Shown: positions 23,832-34,511, counted from the stretch's first letter. The stretch is DNA of 64,000 bases from an uncultured Paraglaciecola sp. (GCF_937123705.1 NZ_CAKZKO010000004.1:1-64000), one strand, 5' to 3'. A program made the numbers and translations. The notes: generated by a model from the sequence alone, not told the origin.

Positions 23832-25262
23832 ATGAACAGCCCTAGTATTTATTGGCACGATTTTGAAACTTGGGGTGCCAATCCTCAGAAGGATTTTCCT
23901 TGTCAGTTTGCCGGTATTCGCACCGATCTTGACTTGAACATCATTAGTGAGCCGTTAATGATATACAGCCAAATAGCTAATGATTGTCTACCCGTTCCTC
24001 AAGCTTGCTTAGTGACAGGTATTACTCCTCAACGTTCGTTAAAAGAAGGGGTAGTTGAAAGAGAGTTTATCGCTAAAATATTAGCAGAGTTTTCTGTCGC
24101 TAATACTTGTGTTGCGGGCTTTAACAACATTCGTTTTGACGATGAAATTACCCGTTATACCTTGTATCGAAATTTCTATGATCCTTATGCTAGAGAATGG
24201 CAACATGGCAATAGTCGCTGGGACATTATTGATTTAGCAAGAGCTTGCTATGCTCTTCGACCAGAAGGTATTAATTGGCCCGTCAATCAGGATGGAACTC
24301 CTAGTTTTAAGTTACAAGAATTAACCAAAGCTAATGATATTCAGCATCAAGATGCTCATGATGCCATGTCTGACGTGTATGCCACCATTGAAGTAGCCAA
24401 GCTAATTAAAAAGAAACAACCCAAATTATTCGATTACGTATTTAACTTAAGAAACAAACGAAAAGTGCTAGAACAAATCGATGTGACGCAACTTACACCT
24501 TTGGTGCATGTTTCTTCCAAAATTCCTGCAAGCCAAGGTTGCTGCACTTGGGTAGTGCCTGTAGCAGAGCATCCAACCAATAAAAATGCCATTATTGTCC
24601 TTAATTTAGCCTTAGATCCCACTCCACTTTTTGCTCTTACGGCGAGTGAAATACGAGAAAAATTGTATACACCCAGTGCTATGTTAGCGGATGACGAACA
24701 GCGTTTACCGATTAAACTTATTCATATTAATAAATGCCCCGTGATTGCTCCAGCCAAAACACTCAGTGCAGAGAGTGCTGAACGTTTAGGGATCGACCGA
24801 CAACTTTGTCTAAGCAATTTACAGAAAATTAAAGCTAATCTGGATTTCAAAAAAAAGTTGCAAGACGTATTCACTCAAAATGAGCAAAGCACTAAGCTTG
24901 ATCCTGAACATGCATTATATTCTGGCGGCTTCTTTTCGTCAGCCGACAAAAACCTTATGAGCCAAGTTGTTAATGCCAATGTGCAAGACTTAACCGACCT
25001 TTCTTTACCTTTTGAGGATGAGCGCCTACATACACTGTTATTTAGATATCGTGCAAGGAATGCGCCTGAGTCATTAAATGAGCATGAAATTGAACGATGG
25101 CAGCGCTATCGGCACTTCAAATTCTTCGACAATGAATCACCGGCCAGCATAAAAATGTCGGAATTTTTAGCCCTGCTCGAACAAATGAGTACCGAGTATG
25201 CCCGCGTCCCAGAAAAAATTGCGATATTGAAAGCACTATACAATTATGCAAAAAATTTATAA
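23832..25262 (+). CDS. sbcB: Exodeoxyribonuclease I
   Basis: 476 residues, full length for the family. DEDD exonuclease domain with Asp10 and Glu12 (WHDFETWG), the middle acidic motif in GFNNIRFDDE, and HDAMSDVYATIEVAKL at the third motif, followed by the SH3-like and helical domains that wrap single-stranded DNA. It degrades single-stranded DNA 3' to 5' and takes part in mismatch repair and recombination clean-up. Stands as a single gene. Confidence 0.97.
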   Translation: MNSPSIYWHDFETWGANPQKDFPCQFAGIRTDLDLNIISEPLMIYSQIANDCLPVPQACLVTGITPQRSLKEGVVEREFIAKILAEFSVANTCVAGFNNIRFDDEITRYTLYRNFYDPYAREWQHGNSRWDIIDLARACYALRPEGINWPVNQDGTPSFKLQELTKANDIQHQDAHDAMSDVYATIEVAKLIKKKQPKLFDYVFNLRNKRKVLEQIDVTQLTPLVHVSSKIPASQGCCTWVVPVAEHPTNKNAIIVLNLALDPTPLFALTASEIREKLYTPSAMLADDEQRLPIKLIHINKCPVIAPAKTLSAESAERLGIDRQLCLSNLQKIKANLDFKKKLQDVFTQNEQSTKLDPEHALYSGGFFSSADKNLMSQVVNANVQDLTDLSLPFEDERLHTLLFRYRARNAPESLNEHEIERWQRYRHFKFFDNESPASIKMSEFLALLEQMSTEYARVPEKIAILKALYNYAKNL

Positions 25263-25380
25263 ACGAATCGCATATATTGTTAATATACACTTTGCGACTT
25301 AACCTCGATTCACTCTTATTACCTAATGTTAGCTTGTGATAGGCCGATAAGAAGTGATTGAAATAATCAAAGGCGATTAC

Positions 25381-27036
25381 ATGCTTGGCGTAACACTTAA
25401 TATTGACAACTCAAACCAATATTTGAATTTAAATATTAGCCCAGACCTAGTGCAAGATAAGATTGATGTGGCCATTGTTCATGAATTTATTAAAAGTAGC
25501 AAATACAAAGAATTATTTATTTTTGATGAAAATATCGTCGATGCAATTAACAGTTATAAGTCAGCGGTCAAAAGCAATAGCGTAACAATCATCGAACAAC
25601 GCATTGGTGAGCGAAGAGATGCCGAAATAAAATGTAAAGTGACTGACGATCAACTGTCTGCGATTTTAACTGTCACATCTGAATATGCAGGCACTCAAGT
25701 TTCGATAGAGTCATTGCGTAAAGCATTAGACGAATCAGGGGTAAAACGAGGAATAAGCCATAAACGTTTATCCAATTTAGTGAAACAAAGCGCACAGGCT
25801 CTACCTGGCGAAGTTTTTGAAGAGGTAGTAGCCAAAGGATTAGCACCAAAACCAGGCAAGCCTTCGCATTTACTCCCATTAGTACAAAATGCTCTAGATC
25901 GAATTTTAAAGCCTCAAGAAGAAAGTGCTTCGCGGGTTGATATGCGGAACCTCGGCGCCATACTTTGCATTCAAAAGGGAACCAAACTTCTACGTAGAAT
26001 GCCGCCAACTAAAGGTAGAAATGGTTACACAGTAGGGGGCGGTGTGCTTTCTGCTAAAGCAGGAGATTGGCTGAAATTTACGCCTGGTGATGGCACCGTT
26101 ATCAGTGATAATGATGAAAACTTACTGCTTGCAGATATTTCAGGTATGCCCAAGTTTAAAGACCAAAAAATGTGGGTAGATAATGTTTTTAGTTGCAAAG
26201 GGGTAAATGTAGGTACCGGCAATGTTGACTATGATGGTTCAGTTTTAGTAAATGGTGATGTCACTGAGAAAATGATAATCAAAGCCTCTGGAGATGTCAC
26301 CATCAATGGCTTTATTGAGTCGGCAACCATTCATGCTGATGGAGATATCATCATTACTGAAGGCGCTATGGGTAAAGTGAATGATAGTGGCACCCAATAT
26401 AGCACCAGTCTAACATCTAAAGGCCATATACATATTCAACACGGCCAAGGTTTAGATATTATTTGTCAAGGCAACGTAACGGTTGGAAGACAGCTTGCTT
26501 ACAGTAGGATAAATTGCCAAGGAAAAGTTTCGGTGGGTAGTGAAGATAAACCTAATGGAAACCTTTTTGCTTGCTCAATTAAATGCCAAGACAAAGTATC
26601 CGCTGGTACCTTAGGCGCAGTCTCTGGGAGTAGTTTAAGTGTTGATTTTAGTGAAGGTTTTAATACGTTAGTTGAACGAAAAGACACCCTTGACGAACTC
26701 CTTAAGCAAATTAAACAAAATAACTACAGGCATATGGAGCGAATGAGTATCATTAACTCCAAGTTTATTCCTAAAGAAATGCAGAAACGGGTCGACGAAG
26801 CTAATCAGTTGTTTAAAGACGAAACTCATTTACTTCAATGGCTTGAAAACAAAGCCATTGAGATGCAAGACTCCAAAGATAAATATCAAAGTGATGTTCA
26901 GCTCGTAGGAAATAAACGTATTTACCCAGGTGTAATTGTCAAACTAAATAATCGTACCTGGCGAGCTGATAGAGAATACGATCGCGCAAATATATGCTTT
27001 CGCGAACATCAATGGAGTTTTGAGACTCTAACGTAG
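25381..27036 (+). CDS. FapA/DUF342-family polymer-forming protein
   Basis: About 551 residues from the ATG at 25381 with AAAGG upstream; a GTG at 25354 would add nine residues. An N-terminal helical part is followed by the DUF342 region (about 170-420): repeated short strands with Gly and Asn turns (GNVDYDGSVLVNGDV, GDVTINGFIESATIHADGDI) that form a right-handed beta-helix, then a coiled coil (about 430-510). The family includes FapA/cell-shape related polymer proteins in gammaproteobacteria, but its exact role is unclear. Stands alone; the next gene is convergent. Confidence 0.85.
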   Translation: MLGVTLNIDNSNQYLNLNISPDLVQDKIDVAIVHEFIKSSKYKELFIFDENIVDAINSYKSAVKSNSVTIIEQRIGERRDAEIKCKVTDDQLSAILTVTSEYAGTQVSIESLRKALDESGVKRGISHKRLSNLVKQSAQALPGEVFEEVVAKGLAPKPGKPSHLLPLVQNALDRILKPQEESASRVDMRNLGAILCIQKGTKLLRRMPPTKGRNGYTVGGGVLSAKAGDWLKFTPGDGTVISDNDENLLLADISGMPKFKDQKMWVDNVFSCKGVNVGTGNVDYDGSVLVNGDVTEKMIIKASGDVTINGFIESATIHADGDIIITEGAMGKVNDSGTQYSTSLTSKGHIHIQHGQGLDIICQGNVTVGRQLAYSRINCQGKVSVGSEDKPNGNLFACSIKCQDKVSAGTLGAVSGSSLSVDFSEGFNTLVERKDTLDELLKQIKQNNYRHMERMSIINSKFIPKEMQKRVDEANQLFKDETHLLQWLENKAIEMQDSKDKYQSDVQLVGNKRIYPGVIVKLNNRTWRADREYDRANICFREHQWSFETLT

Positions 27037-27053
27037 AAATTAATTCTCTAAAG

Positions 27054-27923
27054 TTAGTTTTTCAACCTAGTTAATAGGCTAGATGTGTCCCAGCGCCCTC
27101 CTCCATTCTTCTGCACATCAGCATAAAACTGATCAACTAAGGCCGTTAGTGGTAAAGTTGATCCATTTCTTTTTGCTTCATTTAAAGCAATATCTAAATC
27201 TTTTCGCATCCAATCAACGGCAAACCCAAAATCAAATTTGTCCGCTAACATAGTTTCGAAACGATTTTCCATCTGCCAAGATTGCGCCGCGCCTTTGGAT
27301 ATAACATCTATAACGCTATGGCAATCTAACCCAGCATTTTCGCCAAAACTTATGGCTTCGGCTAAACCTTGCACTGTGCCTGCAATACAAATTTGATTCA
27401 TCATTTTAGCGAGTTGCCCACTTCCCACATCACCCAGTAACTGACTGAATTTGGCATAACAATTTATAACCGGCTCAACAGTATTATAATGCGCTTGTTG
27501 CCCACCTAACATCACAGTTAGTTGGCCATTTTCGGCCCCCGCTTGGCCGCCAGACACGGGCGCATCTAAAAACCCCACGCCTATATCTGCACAAACCATG
27601 GCCATTTCCCGAGCGACTTCTGCTGAAGCGGTAGTATGATCAACAATGATATCACCGGCACTTGCGCCCGCTAAGACGCCGTTTTCACCGAGCATAACTG
27701 AGCGTAAGTCATGATCATTTCCCACACATAACAAAATCACATTAGCTGATTTTGCAGCCAGCTTGGGGGTGTCGGCCATAGAGCCAGAAAACGCCTTAAC
27801 CCAAGCTTGGGCTTTTTCTGTGGTGCGATTAAACACTGTGACCTCATAACCGGATTTTTGACAATGCCCGGCCATGGGATAACCCATTACTCCTAATCCA
27901 ATAAACGCAATTTTTTGTCCCAA
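27054..27923 (-). CDS. NAD(P)-dependent beta-hydroxyacid dehydrogenase (3-hydroxyisobutyrate/tartronate semialdehyde type)
   Basis: 289 residues. Rossmann motif GLGVMGYPMAGH at the N-terminus, substrate loop DAPVSGGQAGAENGQL at about 118-133 and the catalytic Lys in GSGQLAKMMNQ (about 172). Reversible NAD(P)+ oxidation of a beta-hydroxyacid is expected; the exact substrate cannot be chosen from sequence alone. Convergent with the FapA-type gene, divergent from the peroxidase gene. Confidence 0.93.
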   Translation of the reverse strand: MGQKIAFIGLGVMGYPMAGHCQKSGYEVTVFNRTTEKAQAWVKAFSGSMADTPKLAAKSANVILLCVGNDHDLRSVMLGENGVLAGASAGDIIVDHTTASAEVAREMAMVCADIGVGFLDAPVSGGQAGAENGQLTVMLGGQQAHYNTVEPVINCYAKFSQLLGDVGSGQLAKMMNQICIAGTVQGLAEAISFGENAGLDCHSVIDVISKGAAQSWQMENRFETMLADKFDFGFAVDWMRKDLDIALNEAKRNGSTLPLTALVDQFYADVQKNGGGRWDTSSLLTRLKN

Positions 27924-28024
27924 TTTATTTTCCTAATTTGAAGTTATTGATCTTAAATGCTTGAAACACAGTAAATTAGTGACAACATATAGCTATATTA
28001 AACACATATACCAAGAGAATATTC

Positions 28025-28513
28025 ATGTCAGATACCATATATCAGTTCGAAGCCACTTTAAATAATGGCGAAAATATTAATTTTGAAGACTATAAAGGCA
28101 AAGTACTGTTAATTGTGAATACTGCCAGCAAATGTGGTTTTACGCCTCAATATGATGGTCTGCAAAGCCTTTATAAAGACTATCAAGCTCAAGGTTTAGA
28201 AGTGCTGGGGTTTCCTTGCGATCAATTTGGTCACCAAGAGCCAGGTGCAGACGCAGAGATCCAAGAGTTTTGCAGTTTAAACTTCAATGTTAATTTTCCC
28301 TTGTTTAAGAAGATTGAAGTAAATGGTTCAAACACTGCGCCTGTCTATCAATACCTTAAAGAAGCAGCCCCTGGGGTTATGGGTAGTAAAAGTGTAAAAT
28401 GGAACTTCACCAAGTTTTTAGTAAATAAACAAGGCAAAGTGACCAAGCGATATGCCTCTACCACTAAACCAGCTGAGATGATTAAAGATATTGAAAAGTT
28501 ACTCGCTGAATAA
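28025..28513 (+). CDS. Glutathione peroxidase-type thiol peroxidase
   Basis: 162 residues. Family motifs NTASKCGFTPQY (peroxidatic Cys37), FPCDQFGHQEPG and KWNFTKFLV. The active residue is Cys, not selenocysteine, as in BtuE; such enzymes usually take electrons from thioredoxin. The end overlaps the convergent methyltransferase gene by 15 bases. Confidence 0.95.
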   Translation: MSDTIYQFEATLNNGENINFEDYKGKVLLIVNTASKCGFTPQYDGLQSLYKDYQAQGLEVLGFPCDQFGHQEPGADAEIQEFCSLNFNVNFPLFKKIEVNGSNTAPVYQYLKEAAPGVMGSKSVKWNFTKFLVNKQGKVTKRYASTTKPAEMIKDIEKLLAE

Positions 28514-29287
28514 TTCAATGGTTTGTTTTTTTTGAGCCACAATTAAAAAGTACTTACCTAACCATAAATATGGCTCTGTGGAGCCATATTTAATTTCTAG
28601 CTGTTTAAGCTGCTGATAATCGCTTAGCTGTTTTTCTGGCTGTTTTAAATAATCATGAAAACAACGTATGCCCACACGTTTTATAATATTTACGGGTAAG
28701 GCGTCGAGCTCAGATAATATAACCTTAGGTTTTTGAGGATTATTGGGGCTTAATCGCACAATATTTTTTTTGGTGGCCATGCCTTGCTCAACATAATCAA
28801 AATTACCGTACAACATATTGCCAAATAATTGGGCATCATAATTAAAAAAGCTAAGTGACAGGTGTCCCCCAGGTTTAACTGAGGCAAGCAATTTTTTGAT
28901 CACTTCAATTGGATCTTGTATCCATTCTAAAACTGCATGGCACAGCACTAAATCATATTGCTTATCAGTGCTTAGGGACAAAATATCCCTATGCAATATT
29001 TCAAGATGGCTATCTTTACCTAACTTTTGTCTAGCAAGCTCCAATACTTCACCTGAGATATCCGTTAGGGTGACGTTGTGACCGAGCTCAAGCAAGGCCT
29101 TAGTCATCACACCCGTGCCGCCACCGGCATCTAAAATATCTAACGGTTTACCTTGTTCCAAGGTATATTCTTGTAGATGATGGAGTAACAGTTCATGGCG
29201 CAATTGCCCCTTGGTTGAGCCATAGATATTTTTCTCAAACTTATCGGCAAAGGCATCAAAATTTTGATCTTGTGTATTTGATTGCAT
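28499..29287 (-). CDS. cmoM: tRNA 5-carboxymethoxyuridine methyltransferase
   Basis: 262 residues. SAM-binding motif LDAGGGTGVMTKAL and the following acidic strand (TLTDIS), with VLCHAVLEWI as motif IV. The N-terminal FDAFADKFEKNIYGSTKGQLRHELL block is typical of CmoM (SmtA/YecO), which methylates cmo5U in tRNA wobble position 34. It lies 14 bases after the Nif3 gene, in the same direction. Confidence 0.93.
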   Translation of the reverse strand: MQSNTQDQNFDAFADKFEKNIYGSTKGQLRHELLLHHLQEYTLEQGKPLDILDAGGGTGVMTKALLELGHNVTLTDISGEVLELARQKLGKDSHLEILHRDILSLSTDKQYDLVLCHAVLEWIQDPIEVIKKLLASVKPGGHLSLSFFNYDAQLFGNMLYGNFDYVEQGMATKKNIVRLSPNNPQKPKVILSELDALPVNIIKRVGIRCFHDYLKQPEKQLSDYQQLKQLEIKYGSTEPYLWLGKYFLIVAQKKQTIELFSE

Positions 29288-29301
29288 TAATACAAGTTCC
29301 C

Positions 29302-30063
29302 TTAAGCTGGATTATCGATATCAACGAATACGGTTTCTACGCCAAACTCAGTTTGGATATACTCGCCTAGTGCTTTTACCCCATAGCGTTCAGTGGCATG
29401 ATGCCCCGCAGCATAAAAATGAATCCCCATTTCTCGTGCCGTGTGGATTGTTTGTTCCGATACTTCACCGGTTATATAGGCGTCTATGCCTTTTTCTGCA
29501 GCCAATTCAATGTAACTTTGACCACCACCGGTACACCAAGCGACAGTTTCTATTGTATGGTTTTCCCCCGCCTCATATAAAGGATCTCTAGAAAGTTCAG
29601 TGGAGATTAACTGTGTTAATTTTGATGGTGAAATCCCACCATCGAATCGGCCTTGCATCACCACCGACTGGGGATTATTTTCCTCTAAAGGTGAAATATC
29701 GACAATCCCAAATAATCTCGCTAACTGAGCGTTGTTCCCAAGTAGAGGGTGAATATCTAACGGCAGGTGATAGGCATATAGATTGATATCATGGTGTAAC
29801 AAACTTTGAATGCGCCTTTTTTTCATGCCTGTTATACACGCCGACTCACCTTTCCAAAAATACCCATGGTGCACTAAAATTGCGTCGGCATTGATGGCCA
29901 CGGCGTGATCGATCAGCGCTTGTGAAGCCGTGACTCCCGTAACTAGCTTAGCCACAGTATTTTTACCTTCCACTTGCAAACCATTAGGACAAAAATCTTT
30001 GACCTTGTCAGGCCTTAATAAAGTATTAAGTAATTGTAATAAATGGTTATTTGATACTGACAT
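29302..30063 (-). CDS. ybgI: Nif3-like dinuclear metal-binding protein
   Basis: 253 residues, Nif3/YbgI family with the metal ligand motif LVHHGYFWKGE and the C-terminal GHHATERYGV. Forms toroidal hexamers with two metals per subunit in known homologues; sometimes annotated as GTP cyclohydrolase type 2, with an unproven activity. Directly upstream of cmoM and probably co-transcribed. Confidence 0.95.
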   Translation of the reverse strand: MSVSNNHLLQLLNTLLRPDKVKDFCPNGLQVEGKNTVAKLVTGVTASQALIDHAVAINADAILVHHGYFWKGESACITGMKKRRIQSLLHHDINLYAYHLPLDIHPLLGNNAQLARLFGIVDISPLEENNPQSVVMQGRFDGGISPSKLTQLISTELSRDPLYEAGENHTIETVAWCTGGGQSYIELAAEKGIDAYITGEVSEQTIHTAREMGIHFYAAGHHATERYGVKALGEYIQTEFGVETVFVDIDNPA

Positions 30064-30195
30064 TCTATTTCCTTAACAACCCAAAAACAGGTCTCAAATA
30101 TTAAAACCTAGGACTAATTAGACATTATAAATAAAAAAAGGTATAAAACCTGTCCATATTCTGAAAATAAACATATAAAAGGCAAAGACCTGACT

Positions 30196-30555
30196 ATGAG
30201 TAAATTGGATAAAGATCAAGTAATCGCAGCTTTTACCGAAGCTTACACAGCAGCCAATGGTAAGGCGCCCACCGTAGAAGCTAAAGGTGGCTGGTATAGT
30301 GTTGATGGTGGCAAAAATATGCGTTTGGCAGATTTGAATGGGATGATTGCTGAGCTCGGTTCAGCTGCCCCCGCTAAAAAATCAAAAGCTGATGCGGATA
30401 AACCCAAAAAATCCGAAGCTAAAAAACCAGCAGCCACTAAAAAACCAGCTAAAGCCCCAGCTAAGAAAAAGGCTAAAAAATCAGATTTTTCAGTCAAAGC
30501 ATTTTGGGCTGAAAAAGTGTTACAACAAAATACTGGTTCTAAGTTACCCCGATAA
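30196..30555 (+). CDS. Small basic protein with a Lys/Ala/Pro-rich tail
   Basis: 119 residues. A compact N-terminal domain (about 1-55; KDQVIAAFTEAY, GGWYSVDGGKNMRL) is followed by a histone-H1-like tail (about 60-95) of repeated AKK and KPA steps, then FSVKAFWAEKVLQ at the end. The tail suggests nucleic-acid binding; that is inference. It has its own strong terminator just downstream. No signal peptide. Confidence 0.85.
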   Translation: MSKLDKDQVIAAFTEAYTAANGKAPTVEAKGGWYSVDGGKNMRLADLNGMIAELGSAAPAKKSKADADKPKKSEAKKPAATKKPAKAPAKKKAKKSDFSVKAFWAEKVLQQNTGSKLPR

Positions 30556-30570
30556 GCAAAAAGTTTTAAG

Positions 30571-30604
30571 AAGCCCCATGACACATTAATCATGGGGCTT
30601 TTTT
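30571..30604 (+). terminator. Rho-independent terminator after the basic protein gene
   Basis: An 11-bp perfect stem, AAGCCCCATGA (30571-30581) pairing with TCATGGGGCTT (30590-30600), loop of eight bases, followed by a T-run. It lies between two convergent genes and could serve the minus-strand gene ending at 30619 too. Confidence 0.95.
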
Positions 30605-30618
30605 ATTGCCCCAAACAA

Positions 30619-31137
30619 TTACTCATCAATAGGATGCCAGTGGATAGTGGTATCAAAACGTTCTGCTAATTTTTGATTTAATTCAGAAAAGCGCGTGAGT
30701 GGGTTGCTTTCACCAGAGATGCACTGCCATACAAATTTGTGGCAATTGTTTTTGATGACGTCATATTCTGAATAACTAAACAGCTGCGAGACCGCTCTAT
30801 CTGCGGTACCTGCTTGTATTAACGGAGTATTATTGCCACCACAGGCAACGTAAATTTCATCACCACTGCGTTCTTGAAGAAACCTGTTTGGTGATATACC
30901 ACGAATTAAACCGTTTCCTTTAAGCTCCAAGATATTCCCATCCACCCATATACCGGTGTGCTCAAACAGGCCGTAAATGCCACATGTCACAACGGCGCCA
31001 TTAATGGGCTTAACTTTTTCATCAGAATTACCGGGTAACCGGCTAACAGATTGCTCTAATTTTTTACCATTTGAATATTTGGTACCCGCCAACATAGCGA
31101 TGACACCAGCACCGAGCCACAATAAAGGAGCAGGCAT
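30619..31137 (-). CDS. LRAT-like/permuted NlpC-P60 protein
   Basis: 172 residues. Hydrophobic N-terminus (APLLWLGAGVIAMLAGTKYS) that may anchor it in the membrane. The domain has EHTGIWVD, in which the His is placed as in LRAT enzymes, then a late NNCHKFVWQC, the NC-x-x-F element holding the nucleophilic Cys. This order (His before Cys) is the permuted papain fold. Known relatives act on lipids or as acyltransferases or peptidases; substrate not predictable. Convergent with the basic-protein gene. Confidence 0.75.
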   Translation of the reverse strand: MPAPLLWLGAGVIAMLAGTKYSNGKKLEQSVSRLPGNSDEKVKPINGAVVTCGIYGLFEHTGIWVDGNILELKGNGLIRGISPNRFLQERSGDEIYVACGGNNTPLIQAGTADRAVSQLFSYSEYDVIKNNCHKFVWQCISGESNPLTRFSELNQKLAERFDTTIHWHPIDE

Positions 31138-31370
31138 ATAGCGTTCCTCAGCAAAAGATTTAGCTCTAGATAAAATGAAACGCTACCAAAAAGCAAATTT
31201 CGAATGTAATGGGATGTAACAGCGTATTGAGGTGGCACGGGCATAATTGACTAATTGAATTTTGCCACATATTTAATTAAACACTTAACACCCCTACCCT
31301 TGTTGGTTTAATCTGTCGCCCAAGCAGGAAATTATTCACATTTAATGAAAAACACTAATAAGTCGCATAC

Positions 31371-31982
31371 ATGAACCACATATCCCCAAAACAAAGTCAC
31401 TTTTTTGCCCATCTATCACGTATGAAGTTGATTAATCGATGGCCTTTAATGCGTAATGTCAGAACTGAAAATGTACAAGAGCATAGTCTACAAGTGGCTA
31501 TGGTGGCCCATGCTTTAGCACTTATTCGTAACAAATATTTTGACGGTGATGTTGATCCCAATCAAATAGCGACTATTGCTATGTTTCATGACGTCTCTGA
31601 AGTCATCACGGGGGATTTACCCACCCCTGTTAAATATTCAAACCCGATCATTCGCGACGAATACAAAAAAATTGAAAAACTCGCAGAGCAAAAACTGATC
31701 AACATGGCACCTGATGAGTTTGCAGAAGATTATGCGAAGCTGATTGATCACCACCATCACGACCAAGATATAGGGTTTATTGTGAAAGCCGCCGATGTGA
31801 TCTGTGCCTATCTTAAAACACTGGAAGAGCTTTCTGCTGGAAATAAAGAGTTTGAACTCGCCAAAAAACGTTTAGATAAAATATTGAAAGATTACCATTC
31901 AAAGGAAGTCGATTATTTTATGAAAGCTTATATACCCAGTTTTAGCCTTAGCCTAGATGAAATCACCCAAGATGATCAGTAA
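31371..31982 (+). CDS. yfbR: 5'-deoxynucleotidase
   Basis: 203 residues, HD-domain protein. Metal ligands are visible in [22 protein letters not shown] and later ADVICAYL, and the family block HRM--I-RWPLMRN near the N-terminus is present ([14 protein letters not shown]). It hydrolyses deoxynucleoside 5'-monophosphates. The dGTPase gene follows after about 90 bases, so the two deal with related nucleotide pools. Confidence 0.95.
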   Translation: MNHISPKQSHFFAHLSRMKLINRWPLMRNVRTENVQEHSLQVAMVAHALALIRNKYFDGDVDPNQIATIAMFHDVSEVITGDLPTPVKYSNPIIRDEYKKIEKLAEQKLINMAPDEFAEDYAKLIDHHHHDQDIGFIVKAADVICAYLKTLEELSAGNKEFELAKKRLDKILKDYHSKEVDYFMKAYIPSFSLSLDEITQDDQ

Positions 31983-32070
31983 CAACAAAACTTGATTAAC
32001 CTGGCAGCATCTGGTCACATTAGATTAGATGTAATTCGCCTAAAAACTCACAATGGAGTAGATGTAAGTG

Positions 32071-33393
32071 ATGGATTTATGGACACAGCGCAAACATAGT
32101 CAAAAACTACTACGCCAAGGTGATCATCGTACGCCTTATCAACGAGACAAAGCCAGAATACTGCATTCGGCTGCATTTAGGCGCTTACAAGCCAAAACCC
32201 AAGTATTGGGTGCGGGCATGAGTGACTTTTACCGCACTCGCCTTACCCATTCTTTAGAAGCGTCACAAATTGGACAGGGCATAGCGGCACAGCTGAGAAG
32301 TAAATACGCTGAATTAACCCAACATTTAGACCTTAATGACAACTTGATTGAAGCGCTGTGTTTAGCTCATGATATCGGCCATCCCCCTTTTGGACATGGT
32401 GGTGAAGTCGCATTGCACTATATGATGCGTGAGCATGGTGGTTTTGAAGGCAATGGCCAAACCTTTAGAATAGTCACTAAACTCGAACCTTATACCGCCG
32501 AACATGGCATGAACCTCAGTCGGCGCACCTTGTTAGGTCTAATCAAATACCCCAACTACCTGTCGCAACTTAATCAACAGCCACAAGAGCAAAAGCCAAC
32601 GTCACATCGAGAAGTAAAGGCATCGCTTTGGCATCCGCCCAAAGGTTTGTATGAGTGTGATAAAGCGTCTTTTGACTGGTTATTCGAGGGATTTTCTACT
32701 CAAGATACTCAGCGGTTTATGAAATTTACCAGCACAGCTAAAGGCCATCATAAAACCCTATATAAATCTTTTGACTGTTCAATCATGGAATTGGCGGATG
32801 ACATTGCCTACGGCATACATGATCTTGAAGATGCCATAGTAATGGGCATAGTTAACCACTCCCAATTTCATCAAGAAGTGACTGAGCCGTTGCTGACATT
32901 AAATATTGATTGGATGAACCAAAACATAACGGCCCTTAGCGAAAAACTATTTAGCCAACACCATCATGAACGCAAAGACGCCATTGGGGCCTTGGTTAAT
33001 TGTTTTATTACCAATATTGAAATAACCCAGACGGCCCCTGAATTTGAACAAGACTTATTAAAATACAACGCCGTGTTCCCTGCGCATTTCAATCAAGCTC
33101 TGAGTATTTTTAAAGCCTACGTATTTAATCGCGTCATCAGAAAACCGGACATCCAAATGCTCGAATATAAAGGTCAACAAATAGTCATGGAATTATTTCA
33201 GGCCTTTGCGTCAGATCCTCAAAGGTTGCTCCCCGACAATACGCGCCAGCGTTGGATAGAAGCAGATGAGGCGGGTAACGGTCGCAGAGTGATTGCCGAT
33301 TATATCTCAGGCATGACCGACGGATTTGCTTCAAAATTATATGGCAGTTTGTTTATGCCCTCTTCTTCCGTTGTGTCAGAAAAAATGGGATAA
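32071..33393 (+). CDS. dgt: dGTPase-like HD triphosphohydrolase
   Basis: 440 residues from the ATG at 32071 (an adjacent GTG at 32068 is in frame). HD motif [18 protein letters not shown]-terminal [20 protein letters not shown] and [13 protein letters not shown] typical of deoxyguanosinetriphosphate triphosphohydrolases; it releases tripolyphosphate from dNTPs. Shorter than E. coli Dgt and closer to the dGTPase-like group, so the symbol is a family-level assignment. Confidence 0.92.
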   Translation: MDLWTQRKHSQKLLRQGDHRTPYQRDKARILHSAAFRRLQAKTQVLGAGMSDFYRTRLTHSLEASQIGQGIAAQLRSKYAELTQHLDLNDNLIEALCLAHDIGHPPFGHGGEVALHYMMREHGGFEGNGQTFRIVTKLEPYTAEHGMNLSRRTLLGLIKYPNYLSQLNQQPQEQKPTSHREVKASLWHPPKGLYECDKASFDWLFEGFSTQDTQRFMKFTSTAKGHHKTLYKSFDCSIMELADDIAYGIHDLEDAIVMGIVNHSQFHQEVTEPLLTLNIDWMNQNITALSEKLFSQHHHERKDAIGALVNCFITNIEITQTAPEFEQDLLKYNAVFPAHFNQALSIFKAYVFNRVIRKPDIQMLEYKGQQIVMELFQAFASDPQRLLPDNTRQRWIEADEAGNGRRVIADYISGMTDGFASKLYGSLFMPSSSVVSEKMG

Positions 33394-33506
33394 CAAGAGG
33401 TGCCAAACAGTCGGGTGGATTTTCTGTGATAAAAATGTGAGGAAATTTTTTCGCTGAGTTAGCTGTCTACTGGTACAAGTCACTGAATCAAAATCATGGG
33501 AATAAC

Positions 33507-34511
33507 ATGTTAATTCGCACACCTAAGTCCAGTCAGATAAAAGAGCATCAGGTCACTGACGAGCACATTTATCAAAACCGACGACAAATACTCAAGTCGA
33601 TGGGATTTTTAGGGGCTTCAGCCTTAATGGCCAGTCCCCATGCAAGGGCTGTAAATTGGTTTGGTGAGGATGAAGCTACCACCTTCAAAACCACCGCACT
33701 GACATTCTCACAACCCCAAATTTACCATTCAGATGAAATACTCACTCCCGAACAAAAAATTATTAGCCACAATAACTTCTATGAATTTGGCTCTAGCAAA
33801 TCTGATCCCGTTGCAAACTCACAATCTTTCAAGGTGGAACCTTGGTCTTTACGCATAGATGGGCTGGTAGAAAAACCTGTCACATTAGGATACGACGACT
33901 TATATAAACACTTCGATTTAGAAGAGCGTATCTACCGACTACGCTGTGTTGAAGCCTGGTCTATGGTGGTGCCGTGGATTGGATTTTCTCTTGCTGACTT
34001 GATTAAAAAAGCCAACCCACTGAGCAAAGCAAAATATGTGGTGTTTGAAACCTTATACGATCCCGATCAAATGCCCGGACAGCGTAATCGATTTTCTGGT
34101 GGCGGGATTGATTACCCATACATTGAAGGCTTGAGACTAGACGAAGCCATGCACCCTTTAACACTGATGTCAGTGGGGTTATATGGCAAAACCCTGCCCC
34201 CACAAAACGGCGCACCTATCAGGCTTGTTGTGCCTTGGAAATATGGTTTTAAGAGTATTAAGTCTGTGGTGCGTATTCGACTCACCGATAAAATGCCAGC
34301 TACAACTTGGAATCAACTCGCCGCTAACGAATATGGTTTTTACGCTAACGTTAATCCCAAGGTTGATCACCCGCGATGGACCCAAGCCAGCGAACGGCGT
34401 ATCACATCGGGTGGCTTGTTTACTCGCAATCGCATCGACACCCAAATGTTTAACGGTTACCCAGAAGTGGCGTCTATGTATACCGATATGGATTTGAGAA
34501 AGTATTATTAA
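33507..34511 (+). CDS. msrP: Protein-methionine-sulfoxide reductase, molybdopterin subunit
   Basis: 334 residues. Tat signal with RRQILK at about 25-30 and a hydrophobic stretch to ASPHARA. Molybdenum ligand Cys147 in [15 protein letters not shown]. MsrP repairs oxidised methionines of periplasmic proteins, taking electrons from MsrQ. The stop codon is immediately followed by the msrQ start. Confidence 0.97.
   Translation: MLIRTPKSSQIKEHQVTDEHIYQNRRQILKSMGFLGASALMASPHARAVNWFGEDEATTFKTTALTFSQPQIYHSDEILTPEQKIISHNNFYEFGSSKSDPVANSQSFKVEPWSLRIDGLVEKPVTLGYDDLYKHFDLEERIYRLRCVEAWSMVVPWIGFSLADLIKKANPLSKAKYVVFETLYDPDQMPGQRNRFSGGGIDYPYIEGLRLDEAMHPLTLMSVGLYGKTLPPQNGAPIRLVVPWKYGFKSIKSVVRIRLTDKMPATTWNQLAANEYGFYANVNPKVDHPRWTQASERRITSGGLFTRNRIDTQMFNGYPEVASMYTDMDLRKYY

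Noticed and set aside
28025-28513. Selenocysteine in the glutathione peroxidase
   Set aside because: The active codon is TGT (Cys), with no TGA in frame.
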